Below are positions 8,993 to 17,865 of a DNA stretch of 64,000 bases, one piece after another. Position numbers and translations under genes: made by a program. Position 1 is the stretch's first letter; each line of letters opens with the position of its first letter. The notes under the pieces were generated by a model. The model ran no database searches. It was not told the origin of the DNA and was given only the letters and a program-made list of their open reading frames with translations. Source of the stretch: Pseudomonas sp. BSw22131 (GTDB lineage Bacteria > Pseudomonadota > Gammaproteobacteria > Pseudomonadales > Pseudomonadaceae); the NCBI RefSeq assembly GCF_026810445.1, contig NZ_CP113949.1, forward strand, positions 3,224,001-3,288,000. The letters are read 5' to 3'.

Positions 8993-10480
8993 GTGAGCAT
9001 GTTTCTCGGAATCGATTGCGGTACACAAGGCACAAAAGCCATCGTCCTCGATGCCGTCAATGGCAAGGTGCTCGGCGAAGGATCAGGCGCACACAACATG
9101 ATCAGCGGCGCCAACGGGCGTCGCGAACAAGATGTCCAGCAGTGGCTGGACGCGTTCGAGCGGGCGACCGCCGAGGCTTTGAAGCAGGCCGGCGTGTCCG
9201 GTTCGCAGATCCTTGGCATTGGCGTTTCAGGCCAGCAACACGGTTTGGTGATGATCGATGAACTGGGTCACGTGCTGCGCCCCGCAAAACTGTGGTGCGA
9301 CACTGAATCCGCCCCGCAAAACGATCGACTGCTTGACTATCTGGGCGGCGAGGCAGGCTCGCTGGAGCGTCTGGGCATCGTCATCGCGCCGGGTTACACC
9401 GTCTCGAAGCTGCTGTGGACCCAAGAGCATTTCCCCGAGCTGTTCGCCCGGATCGACAAGATCCTGCTGCCCCACGACTTCCTGAATTACTGGCTGACCG
9501 GGCGCTGCTGCAGTGATTACGGCGACTCGTCGGGTACTGGCTACTTCAATGTGCGCACCCGTGAATGGGACGTGGACATCCTCAATCACATCGACTCGAG
9601 CGGACGTCTGGTCAGGGCGTTGCCAACGTTGCTGGAGGCCGATCAGTCGGTCGGGACGATCCTGCCAGCGATTGCCGAGCGCCTCGGCCTCAATCCCGAT
9701 GCCATCGTTTCAAGCGGCGGCGGCGACAACATGATGGGCGCCATCGGGACCGGCAACATCGCCCCGGGGCTGATCACCATGAGCCTTGGCTCGTCAGGAA
9801 CGGTGTACGCGTACGCCGACCAGGCAAGCGTCAGCGACCAGCCTTCAGTGGCCACCTTCTGTTCGTCGTCCGGGGGCTGGCTGCCGCTGATCTGCACCAT
9901 GAACCTGACCAACGCCACGGGCGCCATTCGAGAGCTGTTCGCGCTGGACATCGCTGCGTTCAACGAGGCTGTGTCGGCTGCGCCGATTGGCGCGCAAGGC
10001 GTGCTGATGCTGCCATTCCTGAACGGCGAACGCGTGCCCACCCTGCCCCACGCCACTGGCAGTATTCATGGGCTGGACAGCACCAACCTGAGCCAGGCCA
10101 ACCTGTGCCGCGCCGTGGTTGAAGGCACGACCTTCGGCCTGCGTTACGGCCTGGACCTGCTGCGCGACAGCGGCATCAAAAGCGCAAACATTCGCCTGAT
10201 TGGCGGCGGTGCGAAAAGCGCCGTGTGGCGCCAGATCGTCGCGGACATCATGGACACCCCGGTGATCTGCACCACCGGCAGCGAAGCTGCCGCGTTAGGC
10301 GCAGCGATTCAGGCGGCGTGGTGTCAGTCGCAGACCGCTGGCGAAGGCCAGTCATTGCAGGCATTGTGCGAGCGCTGCGTCAGCCTTGAGCCGAGCAGCG
10401 AAACCCGACCCATCGCCGAAAACGTCGCGGCCTATCACAGCGTTTATCAGCACTACCGCCAACAATTGCAGGGCCTCTGA
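8993..10480 (+). CDS. mtlY: Xylulokinase, FGGY family
   Basis: About 495 residues. The FGGY-kinase N-terminal signature 'LGIDCGTQGTKAIV' and C-terminal 'LIGGGAKSAVWRQIVADIMD' ATP-binding segment are both present. It phosphorylates D-xylulose, formed from D-arabitol by MtlD, to xylulose 5-phosphate. The GTG at 8993 lies 1 nt after the mtlD stop; an ATG two codons later (8999) is the alternative start. Either way it is tightly coupled to mtlD. Confidence 0.9.
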   Translation: MSMFLGIDCGTQGTKAIVLDAVNGKVLGEGSGAHNMISGANGRREQDVQQWLDAFERATAEALKQAGVSGSQILGIGVSGQQHGLVMIDELGHVLRPAKLWCDTESAPQNDRLLDYLGGEAGSLERLGIVIAPGYTVSKLLWTQEHFPELFARIDKILLPHDFLNYWLTGRCCSDYGDSSGTGYFNVRTREWDVDILNHIDSSGRLVRALPTLLEADQSVGTILPAIAERLGLNPDAIVSSGGGDNMMGAIGTGNIAPGLITMSLGSSGTVYAYADQASVSDQPSVATFCSSSGGWLPLICTMNLTNATGAIRELFALDIAAFNEAVSAAPIGAQGVLMLPFLNGERVPTLPHATGSIHGLDSTNLSQANLCRAVVEGTTFGLRYGLDLLRDSGIKSANIRLIGGGAKSAVWRQIVADIMDTPVICTTGSEAAALGAAIQAAWCQSQTAGEGQSLQALCERCVSLEPSSETRPIAENVAAYHSVYQHYRQQLQGL

Positions 10481-10512
10481 CGACCCACCTCGTCGGCCAT
10501 AATGGAGCACCT

Positions 10513-11451
10513 ATGTATCTCGTCTGTGGCGAAGCACTGTTCGATTTTTTCAGCCAGCCGGACAGCAGCGGTCAAAGCAACAAACTGGGCTTTCAGGCGA
10601 TAGCCGGCGGCTCGCCCTTCAACGTGGCCGTGGGCTTGCGGCGGCTTGGGGTAGAGGCCGGGTTTTTCGCCGGCATCTCGACCGACTACCTCGGTCGCCG
10701 CCTGGTCACCGTGCTTGAGGAAGAAGGCGTGCGCGACGATTTCCTCGTGCATATCGACGCGCCGACCACGCTGGCCATGGTTGCGGTGGGCAAAGACGGC
10801 TCTCCGCATTACAGCTTCCGGGGCGAAGGCTGCGCGGACCGGCTGTTGACCCTTGAGCATCTGCCGACGCTGGACGACAGCGTACGCGGTCTGCATGTGG
10901 GCTCGTTTTCACTGGTGGTGCAACCGGTGGCCGATGCGCTGCTGACGCTGGTGCAGCGCGAAAGCGGCAAGCGCCTGATCACTTTCGACCCCAACGTGCG
11001 ACTCAATCCGGCGCCCAGCATCGATTTGTGGCGCAGCCAGGTCAGCAAGTTCGCCGCGCACGCGCACATCATCAAAGTAAGTGATGAGGACTTGAGTCTG
11101 TTATACCCGGACCACGATGCCGAATCCGTCGCCAAAGGCTGGCTCAAGGACAACTGTCAGATCGTGATCATGACCCGCGGCCGTCAAGGCGCGAGCATCT
11201 TCACTCGTGACAAAGGCACTTGGTCGGTGCCCGCCCGTGAAGTTGTCACGGCAGACACCGTCGGCGCCGGCGACACCTTTCAGGCAGCGTTGATCACCTT
11301 CCTCACCGAGCGCCAACTGGACACCCCGGCAAGCCTGCCAACGCTGGACCGCGACATCCTGACCGAAATGCTCAACTTCGCCGTCGCGGCCGCTGCCGTC
11401 ACCTGCACCCGCGTCGGGCCGGACCTGCCGTATCGCGATCAGGTGGTGTGA
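10513..11451 (+). CDS. mtlZ: Fructokinase, PfkB family
   Basis: 312 residues of the ribokinase/PfkB family. The N-terminal 'GGSPFNVAVGLRRLG' substrate region and the C-terminal signature 'DTVGAGDTFQAAL', with the catalytic aspartate, are present. It phosphorylates fructose produced from mannitol or sorbitol to fructose 6-phosphate. It is the last gene of the operon, 32 nt after mtlY with a GGAG ribosome binding site. A GC hairpin without a clear T-run follows at 11463-11485. Confidence 0.9.
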   Translation: MYLVCGEALFDFFSQPDSSGQSNKLGFQAIAGGSPFNVAVGLRRLGVEAGFFAGISTDYLGRRLVTVLEEEGVRDDFLVHIDAPTTLAMVAVGKDGSPHYSFRGEGCADRLLTLEHLPTLDDSVRGLHVGSFSLVVQPVADALLTLVQRESGKRLITFDPNVRLNPAPSIDLWRSQVSKFAAHAHIIKVSDEDLSLLYPDHDAESVAKGWLKDNCQIVIMTRGRQGASIFTRDKGTWSVPAREVVTADTVGAGDTFQAALITFLTERQLDTPASLPTLDRDILTEMLNFAVAAAAVTCTRVGPDLPYRDQVV

Positions 11452-11521
11452 GTTTGTGGTTGCGAGCTTCAGACTGCGAAGCTCGTAACCCGACCCAATC
11501 CAGCAATTCTGCTTTAGACCG

Positions 11522-12130
11522 TCAGACCATTTCAGCCTTGACCATGGCGATTTTCGCCGCAATTTCCTGTTGGGCGGTTTCAGCCTTTTGCTGGGTCACT
11601 TCAACGACCTTCTTGTCCACAGAGGCTTGTTCTTCGGGCGTCATGGCTTGGTATTGATCCTTGCTGACGCCGGTCAGTAACTGGCGAGCTTTTTCTGCGG
11701 CGGTCTGGCTCATGTAATCAAGGAGATCATCCTTGGCGGAGCCGACGCCTTGCGACGCGCTGTCCTGATTCGCGCTGGCCGCCAGCGCATCCATGCTGGA
11801 TGAGGTGCCCGTCGCCACGCTGTCGGTTGTGGCCAGCTGCTTATCAGCACCTGCCACCATCGACGCCGCCGTTTGTGGGTTGATGGCATCCTCGGTAGAA
11901 CCGGCCATCGCTGCCTTGAGATTGATCATCATCTTGGCGAACGCTTCATCGTACGTTTGCTGGCCTTGGGTGCCGCTTTGTGCCGACGTATCCGTGCTGG
12001 TCGAAACCGGCGCAACCGGAGCGGTGGTCATTGCCGCATTGGCAAACGCATCCTTGTCGCTGGTGTCCAGATTGGTATGCGCCACAGCCTTTGAGACGAT
12101 GTGCTGAATGGCGCTGTTGCTGATAATCAT
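11522..12130 (-). CDS. Ser/Thr/Ala/Gln-rich cysteine-free protein, possibly secreted
   Basis: 202 residues from the ATG at 12128-12130, which has a strong AAGGAGGGG ribosome binding site. I do not recognise the family. The protein has no Cys and no Trp, is rich in Ser, Thr, Ala and Gln, and ends in a charged, probably coiled-coil segment (about residues 140-202, many Gln/Glu/Lys). The first 12 residues (MIISNSAIQHIV) contain no acidic residue, have an aliphatic residue at position 3 and are followed by a Ser/Thr/Gln-rich stretch, features described for P. syringae type III substrates. No Sec signal peptide is present and I found no GGAACC-N16-CCAC hrp box upstream. Function is unknown; the secretion idea is inference. 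Confidence 0.7.
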   Translation of the reverse strand: MIISNSAIQHIVSKAVAHTNLDTSDKDAFANAAMTTAPVAPVSTSTDTSAQSGTQGQQTYDEAFAKMMINLKAAMAGSTEDAINPQTAASMVAGADKQLATTDSVATGTSSSMDALAASANQDSASQGVGSAKDDLLDYMSQTAAEKARQLLTGVSKDQYQAMTPEEQASVDKKVVEVTQQKAETAQQEIAAKIAMVKAEMV

Positions 12131-12352
12131 CTTTTCCCCTCCTTCGGGTTGGAGATGCCACAGCGTATACAGCAAAACGGATGCCAGAACCGTCTGAATC
12201 CGCCAGACGCCCTGGCTGGCGGGTTTGCAGCATGCGGATGGGCATGACGAGAGCGAGGATGCGGCCTGGCGTTGCCGACGACGGCAGTAGATGGCCGCTG
12301 CAAGCACGCGTGCTTGCCGTCCATAGCGGATTTACTCCGGACGAGGATAACC

Positions 12353-12637
12353 ATGTCGATCAGCGATACAGACATTGAGCACTGCATCACAACCTTGCTG
12401 GGCACGCGCGACGCGGCGTCATCCATTTGCCCGTCAGACCCAGCCCGTGCCCTGAGCGGCGATGAAGAAACCTGGCGAGGACTGATGCCCCGCGTCCGAG
12501 AAGTAGCCAGACAGATGGCGTCACGCGGCGTCATCCGCGTGACGCAGGGGGAGCACGAAGTGACCATCAACGAACAACTGCGCGGGCCAATTCGGCTTCG
12601 GCGCGGGACTGAAGCCAGACACCCTCGCCGTACCTGA
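12353..12637 (+). CDS. DUF3253 family protein with repeat-derived C-terminus
   Basis: 94 residues from an ATG preceded by GAGGATAACC. The body matches DUF3253: 'ICPSDPARAL', 'WRGLMPRVREVARQMASRG', 'IRVTQG' and 'RGPIRLRRG'. Known members are small winged-helix-like proteins of unknown function, sometimes near cryptochrome/photolyase or oxidoreductase genes. After RGPIRLRRG, where family members usually end, the frame runs about nine residues (TEARHPRRT) into a dispersed repeat that supplies the stop codon. The C-terminus therefore seems to have been remade by repeat insertion. Confidence 0.72.
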   Translation: MSISDTDIEHCITTLLGTRDAASSICPSDPARALSGDEETWRGLMPRVREVARQMASRGVIRVTQGEHEVTINEQLRGPIRLRRGTEARHPRRT

Positions 12638-13165
12638 CACACCGCATACGCTGATCTTGCTGCCGGTACCCGGCAGATCGTCCGAATGCGGCCCAGAGAC
12701 AAGCCTCGCGCCTACACCTTCGGCAGAAGCACCATGCCAGACCACCCCAAAACCCTGTAGGAGCGCACGAGCAACGCGAGGCCGCGATGGGTTGCGCAGC
12801 AGCCCTTAAGCCAGACACCCTCGCCGTACCTGACACATCGCATACGCAGGTTTCACTGCCGCTGCGCGCCAGATCGTCTGCAAGCTGGACTCCTACGCCC
12901 TCCGGGCAGAATCAAATCCAAACAAGCCTCGCTCCTAGGCCTTCGGCAGAAACCAGCGTCATAACGGGAGAGTGGCAGCCGCCAACGTAATACGCGCAAT
13001 CTCACCCCTTCGGCAGAGGTGGCGCGATAACGCAAGGGCCTGGCAAGCTTCAGCCCACAGGGCGCGGGAGTTGGCTTGCAGACGATGGGTCCGGGGTCGC
13101 GTCCGACCGCAGCAGCCCTGAAACCAGACAGCCTCGATGTGCCTGAAATACCCCATCCGGTCAAA
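12595..13165. repeat. Three composite dispersed repeat copies, no gene
   Basis: This 570-bp stretch holds three diverged copies of one element. Each has a 'GCAGCAGyCCTkAArCCAGA' core followed by 'CCTCGCCGTACCTGACAC' (cores near 12608-12645, 12799-12842 and 13110-13150), and some copies end with 'CTCCTACGCCCTTCGGCAGAA'-like tails (near 12708-12730 and 12890-12910). The second copy begins with a REP half-site (TGTAGGAGC at 12757). A fourth copy lies at 21970-22145. The short open frames seen inside are repeat translations and are not genes. Confidence 0.75.
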
Positions 13166-16049
13166 TCAGCGAGCTCAGATCCAGTTTTTCCTGCGGCAAC
13201 GGCACCGAGAAGTAGTAACCCTGCGCCTGCCCCGCGCCCATTTCCCGAAGCAACTCAAGGGTGGCAGCGTCTTCAACGCCTTCGGCAACAACGCTCAGGT
13301 CCAGCGATTCGGCCATGCGCACGATGGCACGCACAATCGCCCGGCTGCGCGGGCTGGTGGTCAATTCCAGGGTGAAGGATTTGTCGATTTTCAACCCGCT
13401 GAAGTGGTACTGGTGAACATAACTGAGCGACGAGAAACCTGCGCCGAAATCATCCAGTACCACCGACACACCATTGTCCGCCAGATGCTTCATGGCTTGG
13501 CGCGCCAGCTCCGGTTCGGCCACCAACGCACCCTCGGTCAGTTCCAGGCAGATGCGCGAAGGCTCGACCCCGTGCGATTGGAGCAGGCCAAGCACCTCAC
13601 TGGAAAACTCAGGCCGGGTGATGCTGTAGCTCGAACAGTTAACGTGCACCGTCGGCCAATGCGCATGATCAGCCTGCGCCAGAATCGCCACCACGCTTTG
13701 CAACATGTAGAAATCCAGCCGACCAATCAGCCGCAGGCCTTCCAGCGCGGGCAGAAATTGCCCCGGTGCGATCACTCGACCGTCCGGTTGCCGCCAGCGA
13801 ATCAATGCTTCCAGCGCAAGAATCCTGCCGCTCTCGACATCAATGATCGGCTGGAAATACGGCAGCAACTCATCGGTGCGCTTGAGCGCGTTGCGCAGCG
13901 CGCTTTCCTGCTCCATCTGATCGGAGACCTCGCGCCGCACTTCCTGGTTGAACACGGCGTAACTGTCGCGGCCAGCGTTTTTGACCCGGTACATGGCAGT
14001 GTCCGCATCGCGCAACAGGTCGGCCGGCTCTTGATGAAACTGTCGATCTGCACCCACTACGCCGATGCTGCAAGACGAAAATACTGCATGCCCGTCGATG
14101 TAGAACGGCAAGTCGAACACTTCGAGAATCCGCTCGGCAATGGACACGGTCACCTCTGGCAGGGCGCCGAACGCGAGCACTGCAAACTCGTCACCGCCCA
14201 GACGCGCCAGCAAGTCGTTGTCGCGCATGCAACTGCGCAAGCGATCGGCGGCCTGAACCAGCAACTGATCGCCGAAATGATGCCCAAGACTGTCGTTAAC
14301 CATCTTGAACCGGTCCAGATCGATGAACATCACCACCAGCTCGCGACCGTCAATACAGAACGACTCCCACGCGGTGCGCAGTCGTTGCTGCAGATGGCTG
14401 CGGTTGGGAAGCGCGGTCAGCGAATCATGCGAGTTCTCGTGCTGGAGTTTGGCGTTGGCGTAATCCAGCTCACGGGTGCGGTCCTGCACTCGGGCCTCAA
14501 GCCTGAGATTGGCGGTATGAATCGCTTCGGCGGCGGTGCGTCGTGACAGCGCGGTGTCGATATGCCGCGACACGAACGTCAGCAGGTCCTGATCGCGCAA
14601 CGAGTAGCTGACCCGCGTGGAGTAGCTCTGCACGGCCAGCACGCCACGCACCGTTTCGCCTTCGAACAGCGGAATACCCAGCCACGAACTGGAACGGTTG
14701 ATATCATTTTGCGGGGTGATTTCGCCAATCCTTTCAAGGCGCCGGGCTTCATCAACGTCGATCAGACAGGGCCTGCGCTGACGAATCACGTACTCGGTCA
14801 ACCCGCGCTCGCCACGCCGGGGGTTCGGCGGCTCGACCAGACGTTCATCGACGTAGTACGGGAACGTCACCTCCCCCGTCGTGTCATCAAACAACGCGAT
14901 ATAAAAGTTAAGCGCAAACAACAGGTCGCCGACGATGCCATGCAGGCTGCGAAACAACTCGGCCATGTCTCCTGGCTGGCTGGACAGCTCAGCAATCTGG
15001 AACAACGCGTTTTGCAGATGCTCGGCTCGCTCGCGGTCAGCCACTTCGCTGCGCAGCGCGTCATTGAGTCGAGACAGCTCAAGGGTGCGTCGCACGACCG
15101 TTTCTTCCAGATGCGCGCGCGCAAGAATCCGGTCCAGAGCCATCGCAACGTGTCGCGCAACCACCAGAAACAGTTCGCGGTCTTCAACGCTGTACACGCG
15201 CGACACGTCGTAGACCTGCATCGCCAACATGCCGAACACCTCGTCCGAGGCGTTCTTCAGCGGTGCGCCCATCCAGAACTCCGGACGGTGGCCGACGCAA
15301 TAAAAGCGCTCGTGGGCCTGGGCCAATTCAATGCCGGCGGCGTCGACGAACAACGGCTGCCCGGACGTCAGTACATACCCGGTCATGGACATGCGCTTGC
15401 GGTCGAGAAACTCGTGGGTCTCGGCCTCCAGCGCCTCGGCGTCGGTGATGTCGATGTAATAGGGATACGTGATTTTTCCGCTGTGACTTTCGTACAGGGC
15501 CAGATACAGGTTTTCCGCGTCGATCATTGTCGACAGCTGCTGATGAACGCCGTGAAGAAATTCCGAGCGATCCCGCGTTGAGCTGGCCAGGTAGGTGATT
15601 TGATACAGCACGCGCTGCGTTGCCTGGGCCCGTGCCAGCGCATCGGTCTGCAGGTGCAAACCCATGCTGGAGGCCAGATCGGCCAGTTGCGGGTCATGGG
15701 CGTACCGGGCGGGCGCAATCAGCCAACCCAGTGCGCCCTCGCCACGCCCGGTCGCCCAACGGTGCAAACCCAGCCCTTGGCAAAACTCATCGAATGCGTT
15801 GCGCTGAATCTGACTCGGCCAGGACATTGTGGCGTCACCCTGCCCCAGCAAATGCATCTGCTCGCCTGCGCGATACGCGGCCCAGTTCAAGGGCGGTGCA
15901 GCGTGTTGAGTCACACGCAGCACATCTTCAAGGGTCTCTACGTGAACACTTGGCAACATCCGGGAAACGGTCTCGATAACGACCGCATCCGACGCGCCTT
16001 CGCTGATGTTCAATGGTCGTAGCTCGGGGTTCAAGACACGGGAATTCAT
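13161..16049 (-). CDS. Bifunctional c-di-GMP protein: GAF-GAF-GGDEF-EAL
   Basis: 962 residues, soluble (no membrane segment), starting at the ATG with a GGAGCG site upstream. After an unassigned N-terminal region of about 140 residues come a GAF domain (about 150-305), a coiled coil (305-350), a second GAF (350-505), a second coil (505-540), GGDEF (540-700) and EAL (720-962). The diguanylate cyclase motif GGDEF (618-622) is intact, and an I-site RxxD (609-612) sits five residues before it. The EAL motif (747-749), 'LELTEG' and 'DDFGAGFSSL' suggest an active phosphodiesterase. It probably makes and breaks cyclic di-GMP under control of cytosolic ligands. It is divergent from the alcohol dehydrogenase gene. 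Confidence 0.93.
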   Translation of the reverse strand: MNSRVLNPELRPLNISEGASDAVVIETVSRMLPSVHVETLEDVLRVTQHAAPPLNWAAYRAGEQMHLLGQGDATMSWPSQIQRNAFDEFCQGLGLHRWATGRGEGALGWLIAPARYAHDPQLADLASSMGLHLQTDALARAQATQRVLYQITYLASSTRDRSEFLHGVHQQLSTMIDAENLYLALYESHSGKITYPYYIDITDAEALEAETHEFLDRKRMSMTGYVLTSGQPLFVDAAGIELAQAHERFYCVGHRPEFWMGAPLKNASDEVFGMLAMQVYDVSRVYSVEDRELFLVVARHVAMALDRILARAHLEETVVRRTLELSRLNDALRSEVADRERAEHLQNALFQIAELSSQPGDMAELFRSLHGIVGDLLFALNFYIALFDDTTGEVTFPYYVDERLVEPPNPRRGERGLTEYVIRQRRPCLIDVDEARRLERIGEITPQNDINRSSSWLGIPLFEGETVRGVLAVQSYSTRVSYSLRDQDLLTFVSRHIDTALSRRTAAEAIHTANLRLEARVQDRTRELDYANAKLQHENSHDSLTALPNRSHLQQRLRTAWESFCIDGRELVVMFIDLDRFKMVNDSLGHHFGDQLLVQAADRLRSCMRDNDLLARLGGDEFAVLAFGALPEVTVSIAERILEVFDLPFYIDGHAVFSSCSIGVVGADRQFHQEPADLLRDADTAMYRVKNAGRDSYAVFNQEVRREVSDQMEQESALRNALKRTDELLPYFQPIIDVESGRILALEALIRWRQPDGRVIAPGQFLPALEGLRLIGRLDFYMLQSVVAILAQADHAHWPTVHVNCSSYSITRPEFSSEVLGLLQSHGVEPSRICLELTEGALVAEPELARQAMKHLADNGVSVVLDDFGAGFSSLSYVHQYHFSGLKIDKSFTLELTTSPRSRAIVRAIVRMAESLDLSVVAEGVEDAATLELLREMGAGQAQGYYFSVPLPQEKLDLSSLI

Positions 16050-16419
16050 GCGCGCTCCATTGCCAACGTGCGACAGGGCTATCTTCAAAAGGGTGTGACG
16101 GATTGTTGCAAGCGGCATAGTGCCATTTGCTGCCTATATTTACTGCCTGTTGCTACCTGGAAACGACAAAGGCGTCGGTTTTGAACCACTAATCGACTGC
16201 GGCTGGGCTTAGCGTCGTTTAGCTATGGGCTTAAACACCCGGAAATAAACGCTTCTAACCCCGGCGATGGCTGATCCGATTGCTCATGCGTGACATTTTT
16301 TACCACTCTCATTGCAGCGTCATGTCGAAGTAGCGTGATGAACCACTGACCTTTCGCCGCCTGAGCGTGTCTTTGTAAGCTGATGTATTTTTTTCGTGCC
16401 TCTCTGGAGATGATCGCAA
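16050..16419. other. Divergent intergenic region, no gene found
   Basis: 370 bp between the GGDEF-EAL gene (minus) and the alcohol dehydrogenase gene (plus). It must carry both promoters. I see no convincing operator, RNA gene or small coding frame; composition is locally AT-richer near 16130 and 16300. The dehydrogenase ribosome binding site TGGAGA is at about 16405. Confidence 0.5.
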
Positions 16420-17490
16420 ATGAGCAAGACTTACAGTTATGCAGCGCAAAATCCCAAGGACAGCCTCAAGCCATTTCAGATCGAGCGCCGCGCGCCCGGC
16501 CCCGACGACGTGCAGATCGACATTCTGTACTGCGGCGTTTGTCACTCGGATTTGCACACCGCGCGCAACGAATGGAAAAACACGCTCTACCCGTCGGTGC
16601 CAGGTCATGAAATCGTCGGTCGAGTGACCGCGGTGGGCGCTGACGTCAAGCACTTCAAAGTGGGCGACCTGGCCGGTGTCGGCTGCATGGTGGACAGCTG
16701 CCAGCACTGCGCCTCATGCGCTGAAGGTGAAGAGCAATACTGCGAACACGGGTTTACCGGCACGTACAACGGACCGGTATTCGGCGGCGAAAACACCTTC
16801 GGCGGCTATTCCGACAGCATAGTCGTCAAAGAAAAGTTCGTGTTGCGCATCACCCACGGCGAAAACGCCAACCTCGCTGCCGTTGCGCCGCTGCTGTGTG
16901 CCGGCATCACCACTTACTCGCCGCTGCACCACTGGCAAGTTGGCCCGGGCACGAAAGTCGGGATCGTCGGCCTCGGCGGTCTGGGCCACATGGGCGTGAA
17001 AATTGCCCACGCCATGGGCGCGCATGTGGTGTTGTTCACCACCTCCCCCAACAAGCGCGAAGACGGCCTGCGTCTGGGCGCTGATGAAGTCATCGTTTCG
17101 AAAAACGCTGACGAGATGGCCACTCAGGCCAACAGTCTCGATTTCATTCTGAACACCGTGGCCGCGCCTCACGACCTCGACGCGTTCCTCAACCTGCTCA
17201 AGCGTGACGGCACCATGACGCTGGTCGGCGCACCGGACCATCCGCACCCGTCTCCTAACGTCTTCAACCTGATCTTCAAACGGCGCAGCCTCGCTGGCTC
17301 GTTGATTGGCGGCATTGAGGAAACCCAGGAAATGCTGGATTTCTGCGCCGAACACGGCATCGTTTCGGACATCGAGATGATCGCCATGAGCGAGATCAAC
17401 GGCGCCTACGAGCGCATGCTCAAAGGCGACGTGAAGTATCGCTTCGTGATTGATATGGCCACGCTCAAGCAAGAAGTGTCAGCCGCCTGA
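16420..17490 (+). CDS. Zn-dependent alcohol dehydrogenase / aldehyde reductase (YahK/CAD type)
   Basis: 356 residues of the medium-chain dehydrogenase family. Catalytic zinc ligands are in 'CGVCHSDLHTARNEW' and 'GHEIVG'; the structural-zinc cysteines follow in 'DSCQHCASCAEGEEQYC'. The Rossmann motif is 'GLGGLGHMGVKIAHAMG', followed by 'TTSPNKR', a pattern typical of NADP(H)-preferring YahK/cinnamyl-alcohol enzymes. It probably reduces aldehydes to alcohols. It sits upstream of the periplasmic aldehyde oxidase genes, giving a reductive cytoplasmic and an oxidative periplasmic route for aldehydes. A GC-rich terminator-like hairpin follows at 17500-17529. Confidence 0.9.
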   Translation: MSKTYSYAAQNPKDSLKPFQIERRAPGPDDVQIDILYCGVCHSDLHTARNEWKNTLYPSVPGHEIVGRVTAVGADVKHFKVGDLAGVGCMVDSCQHCASCAEGEEQYCEHGFTGTYNGPVFGGENTFGGYSDSIVVKEKFVLRITHGENANLAAVAPLLCAGITTYSPLHHWQVGPGTKVGIVGLGGLGHMGVKIAHAMGAHVVLFTTSPNKREDGLRLGADEVIVSKNADEMATQANSLDFILNTVAAPHDLDAFLNLLKRDGTMTLVGAPDHPHPSPNVFNLIFKRRSLAGSLIGGIEETQEMLDFCAEHGIVSDIEMIAMSEINGAYERMLKGDVKYRFVIDMATLKQEVSAA

Positions 17491-17499
17491 TCGAAGTAT

Positions 17500-17534
17500 C
17501 CGGGCCGGTTCTGCAACAGACCGGCCCGGTCTTT
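17500..17534 (+). terminator. Terminator after alcohol dehydrogenase
   Basis: CCGGGCCGGT (17500-17509) pairs with ACCGGCCCGG (17520-17529), a perfect 10-bp stem with a 10-nt loop, followed by TCTTT. The T-run is short, but the stem is very stable. Confidence 0.65.
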
Positions 17535-17865
17535 GGTAACAAACTGTGAATCCCCCGCAAAATATCCGCAACCAACTGCCCCGCCCATGGGTCATTAAAT
17601 TTGATCGGTAAAGCCGCTTAGGGCCCCGTCAACGCTCGATCAAAATCACCGCTGCCACAGCCCGGCATTAACCTCGCGCCGTGGCGCACCGGACTCATGA
17701 GAATAACTACACAGTCCATTCACTTTTTACATGAATGCGCGGACGTCCAATTGGCTAATGTCTCTGGCTTGACGCTTGCCAAGCGCATCACGCTGCCGTG
17801 CTCCCCTGCGCCCGCCCACCGTCGGACGCCGGGGCGTCGATTCAACGCTGACGAGAACCCTGTCA
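17535..17865. other. paoA upstream region, no gene found
   Basis: About 330 bp of non-coding DNA between the terminator and paoA. It should contain the pao promoter. I saw no clear repeat, RNA gene or credible small coding frame. Confidence 0.45.

Noticed and set aside
12131..12352. hrp box upstream of the Ser-rich protein gene
   Set aside because: No GGAACC followed at about 16 nt by CCACNNA could be read on the minus strand.
12787..12990. Short frame with a 'CAAALKPDTLAVPDT' sequence (a like one at 21991)
   Set aside because: Translation of the dispersed repeat core; the same peptide reappears wherever the repeat occurs, so it is not a gene family.
13137..14546. 469-codon frame antisense to the GGDEF-EAL gene
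   Set aside because: Overlaps the catalytic domains on the opposite strand and begins in a dispersed repeat.
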